Assembly: GCF_040183065.1 (NCBI RefSeq)
Contig: NC_091122.1
Location: 159,241,455 to 159,305,454, forward strand
DNA length: 64,000 nucleotides
Origin: Periplaneta americana
Lineage: Eukaryota; Arthropoda; Insecta; Blattodea; Blattidae
Reading direction: 5' to 3'
Each line of letters opens with the position of its first letter. Positions within the stretch are counted from its first letter, which is position 1. Under the pieces are notes generated by a model, which was not told the origin of the DNA, searched no databases, and saw nothing but the letters and a program-made list of their open reading frames with translations. Shown piece after piece: positions 52,563 through 63,929 of this stretch. Made by a program: the position numbers and the translations under genes.

Positions 52563-53665
52563 AGTCAACTGTCTGAAGACAGGTTTGCACTTCATAGGTG
52601 ACACCAATAAGGCATCACTGATGAGGCAACTAAGCCATGAGATAATTCGGCCTGAAAAGAGTCCACAAATGTTGCGATCGCTATAGTTTAGTAGAAGATG
52701 TAGTTAAACAAATTGGTATCCTACAGTCATATATACGCCAACAGGGACAACTTCTCGAGAGAAGGATGTCGTCTTTTAAGGGGAGGAAGAAGAGGAAATG
52801 TTGTAAGGCTTAAGTTAGAATTATAATTTCTGAATAATGGAACGTATATTTTAACACAAATCCTCCCATATAAATAAAATCCCTGATCACATATGGAACA
52901 GATTAGCCATCTCTATGTTAAAAACGGCAACATGTGGAAGAGAACAACCACCAGGATATGCCACTGTCGATTGGTAACGACCGCTAGATGGAACTACAGT
53001 TGTTCCATGCAAATCACATGAGCTTCATAACGTTATTTCTTCTGCAGTCGGTAGATGACAGCATAGTGAAATTGATAAAAATTATTGCCTTCAAAACTCA
53101 TAAGCCTGATCGATCTGCTATGTGTGATCTGGGGTAAAATGTATATTTTGGCGATCTCTGGTGATTTTTGTACTATTACTTGGTGACATTTGATTTGACG
53201 AGTTGGCAACTCTGTCCAGTTCATAACAAATCAAGATAACTCCGTAGTTACACAACAAAGTCTGTTTAAATGTCTCGCTCGAACACAGTGTTTCAAGTAG
53301 TGTATTATGAATACTTGTGTGGTGTGCAGTGTAAATAGTGTTGTAAGTATGTATGTATTTCTATCAAACAACTCACACTACACATACGGCTACAAACACA
53401 CACCATTCGCCACTATTGAAATATAATCTTCTTCGTATTCTATTGTGGTGAGACTTCAGATCACGGAACAATGATAGTTATTTCTTATTATCGTTTGCGA
53501 AATTTTAAATTATTTAATCTTTAGATGATAGTCGTCCGCTTCGGGTCGACTCATAGTGCCTCCTGTTATGTAACGTGAAATAATAGTCTACCCTGAAACT
53601 AACAATAACAATTACAGTTCCCACAGGTGTATCAGAACTGCCGAGATTTCTATTACAACTGTTGT

Positions 53666-53890
53666 TTGTTGTTTAGTCTACTATCCCAAGACAGGTGTGA
53701 ACCTCATAAGTGACACCAATAAGGCATCACTTATGAGGTAACTAAGCCAGGAGATAATGAGGTAGGATGGTCAGTTTCTTTCTGCCTTCATTGCAAACAT
53801 CGCTGACTAGTAACATATTTCGCTAATTAGACTTCCGATGTATACAAGCAAATTATTCTTCCTCTGACATATCATCAAGTGAGCTGTACC
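53666..53890 (+). repeat. dispersed ~220-bp repeat, longest copy
   Basis: It runs from TTGTTGTTTAGTCTACTATC through GACACCAATAAGGCATCACT and AACTAAGCCAGGAGATAATG to CTTCCGATGTATACAAGC. It is one of five copies in the window; shorter plus-strand ones are at 52551-52650 and 61498-61620. The flanking 52760-53660 and 53890-54340 intervals show nothing recognised. Confidence 0.7.
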
Positions 53891-54339
53891 GCCTGATAAT
53901 AATAAATGTACTTATCAGTCAGAACCTTATGCAGAGGTACTATTATCACTACGGCCCGGATTTTACGCACTTTAAGCTAAAAATGACATATACAGAACAA
54001 ACCTTAAGTAATGTAAATAATTTCAAGAGGTAATTGGGCTACCAGGATATTTGAAACAAAAAGTTGAATACAATTTTGCTCGTATTTGTTTCCTTTCCGA
54101 GATAAAAATGGTTTTATAAGAAATATTTCATAACATGTTTTGGGGAAGCCATTGATTTAATTCCCAATATGCTCAGTCAGTTTAAGAGAGCAGTGTATTA
54201 CGAAAATAAATGATTGAAACAATATTAGATGTGTCGTTTAAATATGCAGAAGTTTGATCCGAACAGATGTAACATTTTAAAATTCCTTCTCAGAACGAAA
54301 AATTACATTTGTTCGGATAAAATTTCTGCACATTTAAAG

Positions 54340-54480
54340 GAGGTCCACTGCCATCCTCACATAAGCCCGCCATCGGTTCCTATCCTGAGGAATATTAATC
54401 CAGTCTCTACCATCATATCCACCTCCCTCAAATCCATTTTAATATTATCCTCCCATCTACGTCTCGGCCTCCCCAAAGAT
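54340..54480 (-). mobile_element. LINE fragment (same family as 4875-5871)
   Basis: The minus strand reads [19 protein letters not shown], then a decayed equivalent of the GYDGRDWIN segment. Both ends are truncated and no tail remains. The following 54490-55150 is AT-rich without features. Confidence 0.7.
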
Positions 54481-55158
54481 CTTTAAGTTTGAAATTTCAG
54501 CAATTCGGCAACATCGTCGCTAAAAACTCTACTTGTATACAGATGTAAGAGGTCAACAAATTCGGTGAGTCTCCGTACGTATCAAGCTGCTAAGACGTTG
54601 CCACGCGTTCGCTTCGTGCAATGGTTTGAATTTATGGGTTTTTTAAATTAAAATTACACGAAAACCGTGCACGCTATTGAAATACACCAGAGGGATAAAT
54701 TATTCTTTATTAGATTTCCTATCGATATGGACAAAAATCACGATCCTACTGGCAATAGTTGCCGAATAAGAGATTGTTGAACATGTGGGAAAAAAAATTC
54801 TGAAAAAAAAAAACTATGAACTTTCCACCAATATGATATAGTTTGTTGTTACATATAACATGGAAATCTGCAATGCTATTTCACTTCCACTCTGCATAAA
54901 TAAATATTCTTTATTAAATTAAAATATCTACTACATACTGTAAACGCTTAAAACACAAAGATAAAAATCAGTCTACATCCTAGAATAAATTAAACACTAA
55001 ACCGGATTGTAAATATGAAAAAATAAAATCTGTAAAATTTTAGGATGACATCATCTCTACAATTTAACATCAGAACCATAATTTGAATTTTAAATTTATA
55101 CCCATAAGTGACTTGAAAGTCACTTTCAAAAAATAATTTCTTTAGTATTCGAATAATA

Positions 55159-55658
55159 CACTATCTACCAAAAAGTAATTGGGTATTGTTGTTGCCCCTT
55201 TAGAACCTTGTGGTACCACCTCTTGTTGCTATAACAGCAGCCACCCTGTCAGGCATGCTCTCCACTAGTTTGTGTAGGATATCCGCTGGAATGAGTCGCC
55301 ATTACTCTTGCAACATGACACTCAGTTGGACAAATGTTTCGGCGGCTACTATGCAGTGGTATGCAGACAATAATGTTCACCGGTTGGACTGGCCTGCACA
55401 GAGTCCTGATCTCAATCCCATTGAGCACCTTTGGGACGAATTGGACCAGCGATTGAAGTCTCGGGAGATTCGGCGAACTTCCATTGTCCAACTGAGTGCC
55501 ATGTTGCAGGAGGAATGGCGACGCATTCCAGTGGATATCCTACACAAACTAGTGGAGAGCATGCCTGACAGGGTGGCTGCTGTTATAGCAACAAGAGGTG
55601 GTACCATGAGGTTATAAAGGGACAAAAACAGTGCCCAATTACTTTTTGGTAGATAGTG
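55159..55658 (+). mobile_element. Tc1-like foldback derivative, 500 bp
   Basis: CACTATCTACCAAAAAGTAA is inverted at the right end, and TA flanks both sides (55157-55158 and 55659-55660). The left arm 55159-55295 is an inverse copy of the end of the transposase gene at 55520-55658, so the element's 5' part was replaced by its own inverted 3' part. Confidence 0.85.
55330..55617 (+). pseudogene. Tc1-like transposase C-terminal fragment
   Basis: The frame gives VSAATMQWYADNNVHRLDWP, then AQSPDLNPIEHLWDELDQRL, then LQEEWRRIPVDILHKLVESM and PDRVAAVIATRGGTM. SPDLNPIEHLWD carries the third catalytic acidic residue region and is diagnostic for Tc1. The N-terminal DNA-binding domain and the first two catalytic aspartates are gone. 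The frame upstream of about 55330 is inverted-arm sequence. Confidence 0.85.
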
Positions 55659-56023
55659 TATATTTAATTATTTACATTTTAAAAATAATATTCACTTTAT
55701 CAAAAAAAAGCTGTTAAGCATATCTTCCAGAACATGCAGTAAATAACATGAAGTTTGTTGCGAGCCTAAGTAAAGTATTTCAATATGAATAATTGCAGCT
55801 AAAAATAAAGTGTGGATAAAGGCTTTCAAATGTCACCTTTCTGTCACGCGAACTTCATTGTAATTGTGAAATATAACTAAAGCATACATTTTGATTCTTC
55901 GCTAGCAGAGGACATTTTCACGAGAAATTATAGTGAATTGTTTCGTGTTCACATACTGTATGAACGTTACCAATTCATAAGAACTGCTTTCCGTTTCGAC
56001 CATTTAGAGTTAGACACACAAAA

Positions 56024-56024
<1 letters not shown>

Positions 56025-56075
<51 letters not shown>

Positions 56076-56560
56076 CTTTATTTAACCTGGCAGAGTTAAG
56101 GCCTTACGGCCTTCTCTTACACTCAACTAGGATTAAAACTTGCTTACACAGTTGATCATAAAACTTGATCAGAATTAAGTAATTACATACTGATTACATA
56201 ATGAGATCAAAAGAGGTAGTTACATAAAATTTACCTCATAAAATAAAAATAAACATAGTGAAATACATATTAATTTGTTAGAATCAGATGCGAATCACAT
56301 AAAAACAGAAGCCGATAATTCAATAAAAAAAGAAAAATGTACACAGTAAAAATAAAAATAAACACATTAGTATACATATTAATATTAGATTACAATTAAA
56401 TAGGACTTACACAATTAAATGAGAAACCGACAATTGAATAAAATGTACACAAAAAACAGATTAATAATAAAAAACAACAACACAGTGGGATACATATTTG
56501 CGTTAAGTGATAAATAAACACGATTTAGATAATAAAAAAAAATAATAATAAATACAGTGG
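56025..56560 (-). mobile_element. LINE 3' end with (TTA)n tail
   Basis: A (TAA)n run at 56025-56072 is followed by GACTTTATTTAACCTGGCAG, then AGTTAAGGCCTTACGGCCTT, then CTCTTACACTCAACTAGG, the same end as at 34133 and (reversed) 52310. The upstream part is AT-rich and has lost its coding end. 55661-56020 before it is featureless. Confidence 0.65.
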
Positions 56561-56699
56561 AACACATTTGCAACACGTCTTTCGTCACTGGAAAACGCCT
56601 ACAAGAATATTTCAACGGTCTATAAACGGATATTGGAAGAGGTCTGTGTAACAGACCGTATGCGCCTAACAAGATAAATTATTTACACGAGGAACAATC

Positions 56700-56770
56700 A
56701 CCCAAATCATGCGACCTTCGAACCTAGCACCATGGCGTGTACGTAGCAAGGTTGTCCTAACACGCTTGCT
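56700..56770 (-). repeat. possible tRNA-like fragment
   Basis: The minus strand has GCTAGGTTCGAAGGTCGCAT, a B-box-like sequence, after a loose A-box-like region. It is weak and could be chance. It lies 214 bp upstream of the paralogue's ATG exon. Confidence 0.3.
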
Positions 56771-56983
56771 GGGGGATGCTACTGAGTCACAACATGTTCA
56801 AAGTAATAATTAAGAACTATAATTGTACAGCAGTGTTGTTTTTACTTTTATTCTCCTTCGAAATTCCTCATCTGTTATTGTCGCCGCTCTTCGTCTCTAG
56901 TTTTTGTTCTCAAAGGTTCAGGAAAGCGATGACACTGTCATTTAATACAGGAAATCTGTTCCTTTAACTTGCAGTGGCAGAAG

Positions 56984-57178
56984 ATGCATTGTCGAAGAAG
57001 TCTTTTAAGATGCGGACTGCAGTTCTTCAGAAGACATGAGGGTCGTCGTCTTCTGAGTCAGTCCCCGGCCGTCACACAAATCGTCAAGTCGGCGTTTCCT
57101 GACGTCACTGTGCCAACTGTGTCCCTGCCAGAGTACGTGTGGAGCAGAATTGACGAGTGGCCGGATAAAGTTGCCGTG
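56984..57178 (+). CDS. exon 1 of a second acyl-CoA synthetase (tandem paralogue, partial)
   Basis: It has the same length (195 nt), start and phase as the exon at 7748. The protein differs at 7 of 65 positions, mostly in the basic leader (LL to FF at 14-15, Q18H, N20G, L26Q) plus Y38F and L65V. The acceptor CTTGCAG precedes the ATG by 9 nt and the donor GTAAGT follows at 57179. The conserved part ([20 protein letters not shown]) is unchanged, which suggests purifying selection or recent duplication. No exon 2 is seen in the remaining 6.8 kb, so either intron 1 is longer than the first gene's 2.4 kb or the copy is incomplete. Confidence 0.85.
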
Positions 57179-57290
57179 GTAAGTGGAGAAAACGTGTCAA
57201 TGCAAGATAGAAACTGATATTTATTTGTTTTACTAGGATTAATAATATTGAACACACACTCGTTCACAAGGGAATCCAACATTCATTATT

Positions 57291-57893
57291 CTGAAAGCAA
57301 ACATTCTCATGGGCCAGATAAAAAAATTTTTTTTTTTCTCTTCCACCATGTTAATAATGTCAAAACAAGTGCTTATACTTACAAATTTTGGCCACTCAAG
57401 CACAATTACAAGAGCCGTAAAAATAAGTTTCCTGGGGCCGTTTACAGAAAGAAAACACAATTTCTTGAAAAGATTTACTGGAACAGATACAGCAATTATT
57501 GAGCTATTTTTAACATACTCTCACCGGAACTGAGACATTTGTCATACCGCGAGATTAGCTTTTGCATCCCTATGTCTAGAAGTCTGCCGCCTGGGATCGG
57601 AAGCAGTATGTGACAGCTATCTGCCCATCTCTGTCGATCTCACGGTATGACAAATGTCTCAATTCAAGTGAGGAATATGTTGAAAAACTCAACAGTTGTT
57701 GTATCTGTTCCAATAAATTTTTCTAATGAAATTGTGTTTTCTTTCTGTAAACGGCACCAGGTAAACTTATTTTACGGCCCTGTAATTGCACTCGCGTGGT
57801 CAAAATTTGTACAAGCACTTGTTTTGACATTATTAACATGGTGAAAGAAAAAGTAACTTTTCTCTCTGACCCCATGAGAATGTATGCTTGAAA
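57291..57893. mobile_element. foldback element, family F1, copy B
   Basis: Arms of about 260 bp (57291-57553 and 57630-57893) are inverse copies around a 75-bp centre. Shared blocks include CACCATGTTAATAATGT, CAAAACAAGTGCTT and AGAAAGAAAACACAATTTC. It is the uninterrupted sister of 45209-46192. It lies just inside the paralogue's putative intron 1. 57896-58368 beyond it is featureless. Confidence 0.85.
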
Positions 57894-58370
57894 GTTGTGA
57901 CAGAATCACACTGTAAAAATTTCACCTTTTACTAATCCATCTTTAATTCGTTCCGTTTTATTAACAGATCCATTCATAGTTCAGTCAGTAAACTGATGGT
58001 TTCTCAAACGGAACCGAAGTTCAATCCCAGACAGACAATGCACGATTTATGGTTGATAAAAATTCTATATTTTAGGCTACATTGAAGAAGTAGCCTAATG
58101 CTAACAGACTACAAAAATAAATTTAAAACAAACTAATTGGAAGAGAAAGGAAGAAATCTGAAAAGTAAAGTGAAATCATAACAATACGTTACTTTGACCT
58201 CTAGACCACACCGATACTCTTTCCGACAATAGAAATATGAATACACCGTACAGGAATTTTTTTAATGATAATAAAACGTTTATTTTGCATCAAAATTATG
58301 TCACAATTCAAAATCACTTTTAAGTTCAGACATTATGAAAGGTTTTCATACTAATCTTGTGTAACAACTA

Positions 58371-59414
58371 CAGGGACATCATTTTATTTTTACTTCAATT
58401 TTTATTGTACCTGAGTTTTTGAATGTACTTCACTCCCACCCCTTCTACTAAGGAAGTTCCAACTCCACACAGAACCAAGACCGCAGATAGTAAGCAGTAC
58501 TGAGTTACTGAGTATAGTACGTTCCAGAAATATGTTCGCGTTTTCCAGTGACGAAAGAGCTTTCAATATTGAATCATATTTTTGCACAGGTACTGTCCGT
58601 TTGCCCACGTCGCATCCCGATTTCCCCCACCTGCTTCTGCTCGCCCCTCTGTAATAGCTGGGCTGTCTTAGCTCTTTTCTGAAAACATTAATTTCTCTTA
58701 GGAATTGGAAGTTTACGTAATATTATACAGCTGTTTAATTTAACTTAAATAAAAGGGCCTCGTTAAGTAATTAACTGTCACGTGATTTCCTCCCTTTCTA
58801 CAATCCTGCGGCATAACCACTTGGACGGACACTAGATAGCATGTCTGAGTGAAGATTGAATTTACAGTACCTAGAGTAGGTACAGAATTATTTCAACATG
58901 AGTTACTAGTACGAAGGACGAAATTGGCAATTGGAATTAGATGCAATAGTCTATAGTGCGATAATATGCACAAAAGAACTGAAGCCTGTATCGAAATGAA
59001 CGGCCACCATTTTCAAAATTGTGTTTAAATATTCATATTATGATTATTTTTCAATTTAACTTCTTTCTCTATATTGTACGCTAATGTGCTGTAGACAGTA
59101 TAGAATGCATAATGAATACGTTCGCATGGATAACTCACTTCGTGAGTAAAAACACTTATTCTTAATACAGTACTGTACTTTGATTAAAGAAAAACCTAAT
59201 GAAAATTATCAAACTCAAAATCGCGATATTTGCTAGTTTACGTAGATGGATGAACTACTTTTCTTCCTTCCTATACCTAGTAGAGTGATTTGTGTTTTAC
59301 GCCAGTATCATCGAACTCCAGTCTTGGAGGGGGGAGCAAGCGGTGTTTCCGGTTCTCTAAAGGTATAGACAGGTTAATATTAAAAAAGTTAGTAAAAATA
59401 AAATGATGTCCCTG
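58371..59414. mobile_element. TA-target DNA transposon, copy 3
   Basis: The TIRs are as in the other copies, with TA at 58369-58370 and 59415-59416. At 1044 bp it is slightly shorter, with deletions near 58850 and 59095. There is no ORF. Confidence 0.88.
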
Positions 59415-59514
59415 TACAACCGATATTACATTAGGAAGGCTGATAAATGCTGTTGTTGAAATAATAGGCAGAATGTATCAATGTATTGGTTATTCATACC
59501 TGCAGTTGTCATAG

Positions 59515-59766
59515 AGTGTTGAATAAAAAAGAGCTCAGTCCATCTGCATAATAAATACTGTTTTAAACGGATTTCCCCTATTTCTGTAGCAATAAACCGA
59601 CCTGTAAAATCCGTCTCTTTGAGAAATCGCTACTTCACAGTCTGAAGAAGCGCTTTCTCAAAAGAAACGGATGTCACAGGTCAATTTATTGCTACAGAAA
59701 TAGGGGGAATCCGTTTCAAACAACATTTATTCTGCGGATGGACTGAGCTCTTTTTGATTCAACACT
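59515..59766. repeat. 252-bp hairpin-forming palindrome
   Basis: Arms of about 110 bp run from AGTGTTGAATAAAAAAGAGC to its complement, with an inner GTAGCAATAAA / TTTATTGCTAC block and a ~25-bp loop near 59640. It lies between TA-element copies 3 and 4. No coding sequence is evident. Confidence 0.8.
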
Positions 59767-59987
59767 CCTCACTGTAATGATGAGAATTTAAATTGTTTGT
59801 TTTAATTTATATATCTGCAGTGCCTGGGAAAAGTGACATGTCAGTTTCCACAAACCTTTTTTTGATAATTTATTGACAACTTACACTGGTTTATGTTGAT
59901 TTGATGTTTTTCTGTATGAATTATTGTAATGGGAGAAATACTTATGTCTCTTTTTCCAAGCGCGCAGATGTTCCGTATAAGCTTATA

Positions 59988-61084
59988 CAGGGACATCATT
60001 TTATTTTTACTTCAATTTTTATTGTACCTGAGTTTTTGAATGTACTTCACTCCCACCCCTTCTACTAATGAAGTTCAACCGTCCTGCACACAGATCCAAG
60101 ACCGCATGTACAGTCATAGTAGCCTTACGGTTATAGTAAACAGTATGTTCCAAAAATATGTTCGCGTTTTCCGGTGACGAAAGAGCTTTCAATATTGAAT
60201 CATTTTCGCACAGATACTGTCGTCCATTTGTCTATGTCGTATCCCGGTTTCCCCCACCTGCTTTTATTCGCCAGCTAGTGGCTGGGCTGTCTTAGCTCTT
60301 TTCTGAGAACATTAATTTCTGTTAAGCATTGGAGGTCTACGTAATATTATACAACAGTTTAAAATAACTCAAATAAAAGGGCCTCGTTAAGTAATTAACT
60401 GTCACGTGATTTCCTCCATTTCTACGACCCTACGACATAACCACTCGGACGGACAGTAGATAGTATGTCTGAGTAATTTTATCTTTTCGGATCGGGCAGA
60501 AGTGAAGATTGAATTTACAGTACGCAAGGTACTCTTTTATAGATTAGGTACAGAATTATTTCAACATGAGTTACTAGTTACGAAGGACGAAACTGGTAAT
60601 TGGGATTAGGTACAATAGTCTATAGTGCGATAATATGCACATTAGAACTGAAGCCTGTATCGAAATCAACGGCCACCATTTTCAAAAATGTGTTTAAATA
60701 TCCATATTATGATTATTTTTCAATTTAACTTCATTCTCTACATTGTAAGCTAAGGCTGTAGACAGATAATACACACTGCATAATGAATAAGTCCACATGG
60801 ATGGCTCAGTTCATGAGTAAAAACACCTATTGTTAATACTATACTGTATTTCGATCAAACAAAAACCTAATGAAAATGATCAAACTCAAAAGAGCGATAT
60901 TTCCTAGTTTACGTAAATGGATGAACTACTTTTCTTCCCTCCTATACGTAGTAAAGTGATTTGTTTGTATATTACGCCAGTATCATCGAACTCCAGTTGT
61001 GGAAGGGGGTAGTAAACGGCGTTGATCCAAAGGTATAGCCAGGTTAATGTTAAAAATGTTAGTAAAAATAAAATGATGTCCCTG
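59988..61084. mobile_element. TA-target DNA transposon, copy 4
   Basis: It is 1097 bp, with perfect CAGGGACATCATTTTATTTT ends and TA at 59986-59987 and 61085-61086. It is closer to copy 1 than to copy 3 in the CGGTTATAG and GTCGTATCCCGG blocks. Confidence 0.9.
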
Positions 61085-61175
61085 TATATATGTATAGTAT
61101 TTATTAACATTCCATGGTATTCATACATTGCATCACAGCTAGAATATGAAACAAGTCAAAAAACTTAATACTATA

Positions 61176-61354
61176 GGGCCGTATTCATAGACATTTCCAG
61201 CACGCGCTATGAGCGTACTAAGCTAGCCCCGGCTATCCACTGGTTACTAGTACAGAATTCAAATCATATCCTATCGCTAACACTGGTTTATGAATATGAA
61301 AAACGCTGATAATCCACCGAAAGCCCGCGCTAAAAATGTCTATGAATACGGCCC
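61176..61354. mobile_element. MITE, 179 bp
   Basis: GGGCCGTATTCATAGACATT is inverted exactly at the right end, with TA outside (61174-61175 and 61355-61356). A second inner inverted block, AGCACGCGCT / AGCCCGCGCT, adds to the arms. The interior is non-coding. 61357-62940 holds one dispersed repeat copy (61498-61620) and nothing else I recognise. Confidence 0.8.
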
Positions 61355-62940
61355 TAAAAGTCTTAATTTATAGTCACAGTCTAGATAAATATATAGGCCT
61401 ACAGACGAGGTTTACAATATAGTCTAGTCTACTAGTACAACAAAGTTTTAGTAACTTTTTAATGAAACGTTATTGAATGTCATGAATTCACCTACATTTG
61501 TTGTTTAGTCATCTGTTCGAAGACAGGTTTGAACCTCACAAATGACATAATTTAGGCATCACTCATGAGGCAACTAAGCCAGGAGATAATGGAGTAGTAT
61601 TGGTAGTTTCTTTCCTCTTATATATACCGTAATCAAAATAAAAATAAATTATCAAGCTATGCTAGTAATTACCGAGAATTCAGTGATCGCAGTGAAAATT
61701 TAACATGCTACGTAACCCTCTAAGAAGCATGTTCATGTACAGTACATATTATACCCTTTTCACGAGACTTAGTTTATGGAGGTCGGTGCCCAGAACAACA
61801 CGAGCCATTCGCGCTTAAGCAACTTCCTAGTTTTAATGTTAAGACTTTGTCGCTGTTAGTTATGGTAAGTTAAATATTACACGCCCCCAGACAAAACATT
61901 GTAGCCACGAAGAATATGAGGCATATGAACTAAATCGCGTGAAAAGCATTATAGATTAAATAAAAAAAAATCGTGTTTTAGGCACGACTATGCAACCTGC
62001 GTGAAATAACTCTGTAATGAGTTGGCGGAATTTTAAGAAATTGATAGTATTTTCAGAAACTTAAGTCACCACGCATTCAAATAGATTATTTCTCATGCCA
62101 TAGTTTGAAAAGGCATCACTACATGGAAACGGTTAGGCCTACTATTTATTTTTCAGTAATTTTGTAAATACATTCTAGAAGGATAGAGATACTGACTACA
62201 TTAGATCTCAACGTACCCGTGTGCATAATACAATTCATATCGTGAGGCTAGGCTAATTCCTCCTAACATCTCAGCGTATATATATTTTTAAAAAGCTCAA
62301 ACAATCTTTACTTTGAGATCATCAATACCCCAGGGTTACTGTGCAAAGACATCATTCCTTACAAAACATCAAACAATGAAATTGGGTGGTGTAAAGTTTG
62401 GAGAATTTGAAGACTAATACCATATCCGCACCAGTTGAAGCCAAAAGCAGTTCAGAAAACCACGAACTACTTTTGCTCAAAGAGGTGATGCGCCAACCGA
62501 CTGAAACATGTGCCGACTTGGTGTTGTAATTGGAGTTGTGGCATGAGAAGCGAAGGTGATTAATTTCTAGAAATTTACATCGCATAATGACTAAACACGT
62601 TTGACGTGGTAGGAGTGCAGTTTTAGATAATGTTAATAAGTTGTCTATGATAAAGAGACCGGAATTTCTGTAGCTAAATCACACGCTACACTTACTAGTA
62701 CACTGGCGTTCAAGACACCTGACCCTTACTAACCGGTAGTGATCGATAGTTTGTTCGTGTAAGCGTGGCTTCTTTAGTTATTTATTACTTCTATGATTAG
62801 CTGGTGAAGATAACAGTCTGTATCGTCAATAGTACATAAATATACTCGCATTATACACCGTGCCCCTTGCAAACCTCCCACATTTTAATTAATCATCACT
62901 AACAAAGTATGTGGAATTATGAAATGAGACTGATATTAAA

Positions 62941-63573
62941 CGAAAGAGAAACTCAAAGAATTGTTATTTCATTTGTTTGAAGTCAATTCACCTGTCACAT
63001 GTTGGGCAACAATGGCATAAAACAAAATAGTGACTCTGCAAAACTCAAAGATTTATTACTTCATTTATTTGAAGTAATTTATCTGTCACATGTTGGGCAA
63101 CAAGGCATAAAACAAAATAGCGACTCCGCAAAACTCAAAGATTTATTACTTCATTTATTTGAAGTAATTTATCTGTCACATGTTGGGCAACAAGGCATAA
63201 AACAAAATAGCGACTCCGCAAAACTCAAAGATTTATTACTTCATTTATTTGAAGTAATTTATCTGTCACATGTTGGGCAACAATGGCATAAAACAAAATA
63301 GCGACTCCGCAAAACTCAAAGATTTATTACTTCATTTATTTGAAGTAATTTATCTGTCACGTGTTGGGCAACAATGGCATAAAACAAAATAGCGACTCTG
63401 CAAAACTCAAAGATTTATTACTTCATTTATTTGAAGTAATTTATCTGTCACATGTTGGGCAACAATGGCATAAAACAAAATAGCGACTTTGCAAAACTCA
63501 AAGATTTATTACTTTATTTATTTGAAGTAATTTATCTGTCACATGTTGGGCAACAATGGCATAAAACAAAATG
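62941..63573. repeat. minisatellite, 7 x 90/91 bp
   Basis: The block GCATAAAACAAAATAG recurs at 63015, 63105, 63195, 63286, 63377 and 63468, with the last unit variant at 63559. The first unit is diverged. Each unit holds the hairpin-like ACTTCATTTATTTGAAGT. The 90-bp units read as a 30-residue repeat in one frame, broken once 91-bp units begin. Confidence 0.93.
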
Positions 63574-63925
63574 GCGACTCCATAGCAACGCGCACAAACT
63601 GTTTTCTGATATGCAGAGACGAAATCAATAATTACAGTGCAAAGAGATTTCCGGAGAAAATATAGAGGAAATACACTAGATGGCCAAACCATTAAGGCGT
63701 GGTGTGAGAAGTTTCTGGCGACTGAAAGTGTGAACAAACAATCCGGAGGTTCTCGTCTCAGAAAAGAATATTGAAGAAATTAGAGCAGGATTTCAGAGAA
63801 GTCCTCAAAAATCAATTCACCATGCATCCCGGCAGTTCAATATGCCGAGATCAACTGTGCATCAAGTGCTTCATAAGCAACTTCGTTTGTATCCTTACAA
63901 GATGCAAATCTCTGGTGATAAGGCG
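63571..63925 (+). pseudogene. mariner-like transposase N-terminal pseudogene
   Basis: An ATG at 63571 opens MATP, then a stop, then QRAQTVF, another stop, and YAETKSIITVQRDFRRKYRG with NTLDGQTIKAWCEKFLATES. After a frame change it continues SEKNIEEIRAGFQRSPQKSI, then HHASRQFNMPRSTVHQVLHK and LRLYPYKMQ. This order (DUF4817 helix-turn-helix, linker, second helix-turn-helix) matches mariner-like transposases of arthropods. The catalytic domain is replaced at about 63930 by LINE sequence. Confidence 0.8.
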
Positions 63926-63929
63926 CCTA

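Noticed and set aside
50190..53220. 3-kb element suggested by TTGCCAAGT and its loose inverse near 53200
   Set aside because: The match is weak and interrupted; no duplication or consistent TIR could be found.
57179..57217. Read-through of paralogue exon 1 into SGENVSMQDRN and a stop
   Set aside because: Diverges from exon 2 ([10 protein letters not shown]) and follows a good GTAAGT donor shared with the first gene.
63498..63737. 79-aa minus-strand frame at the right edge
   Set aside because: Antisense to the mariner-like pseudogene and minisatellite, both of which have clear plus-strand identity.
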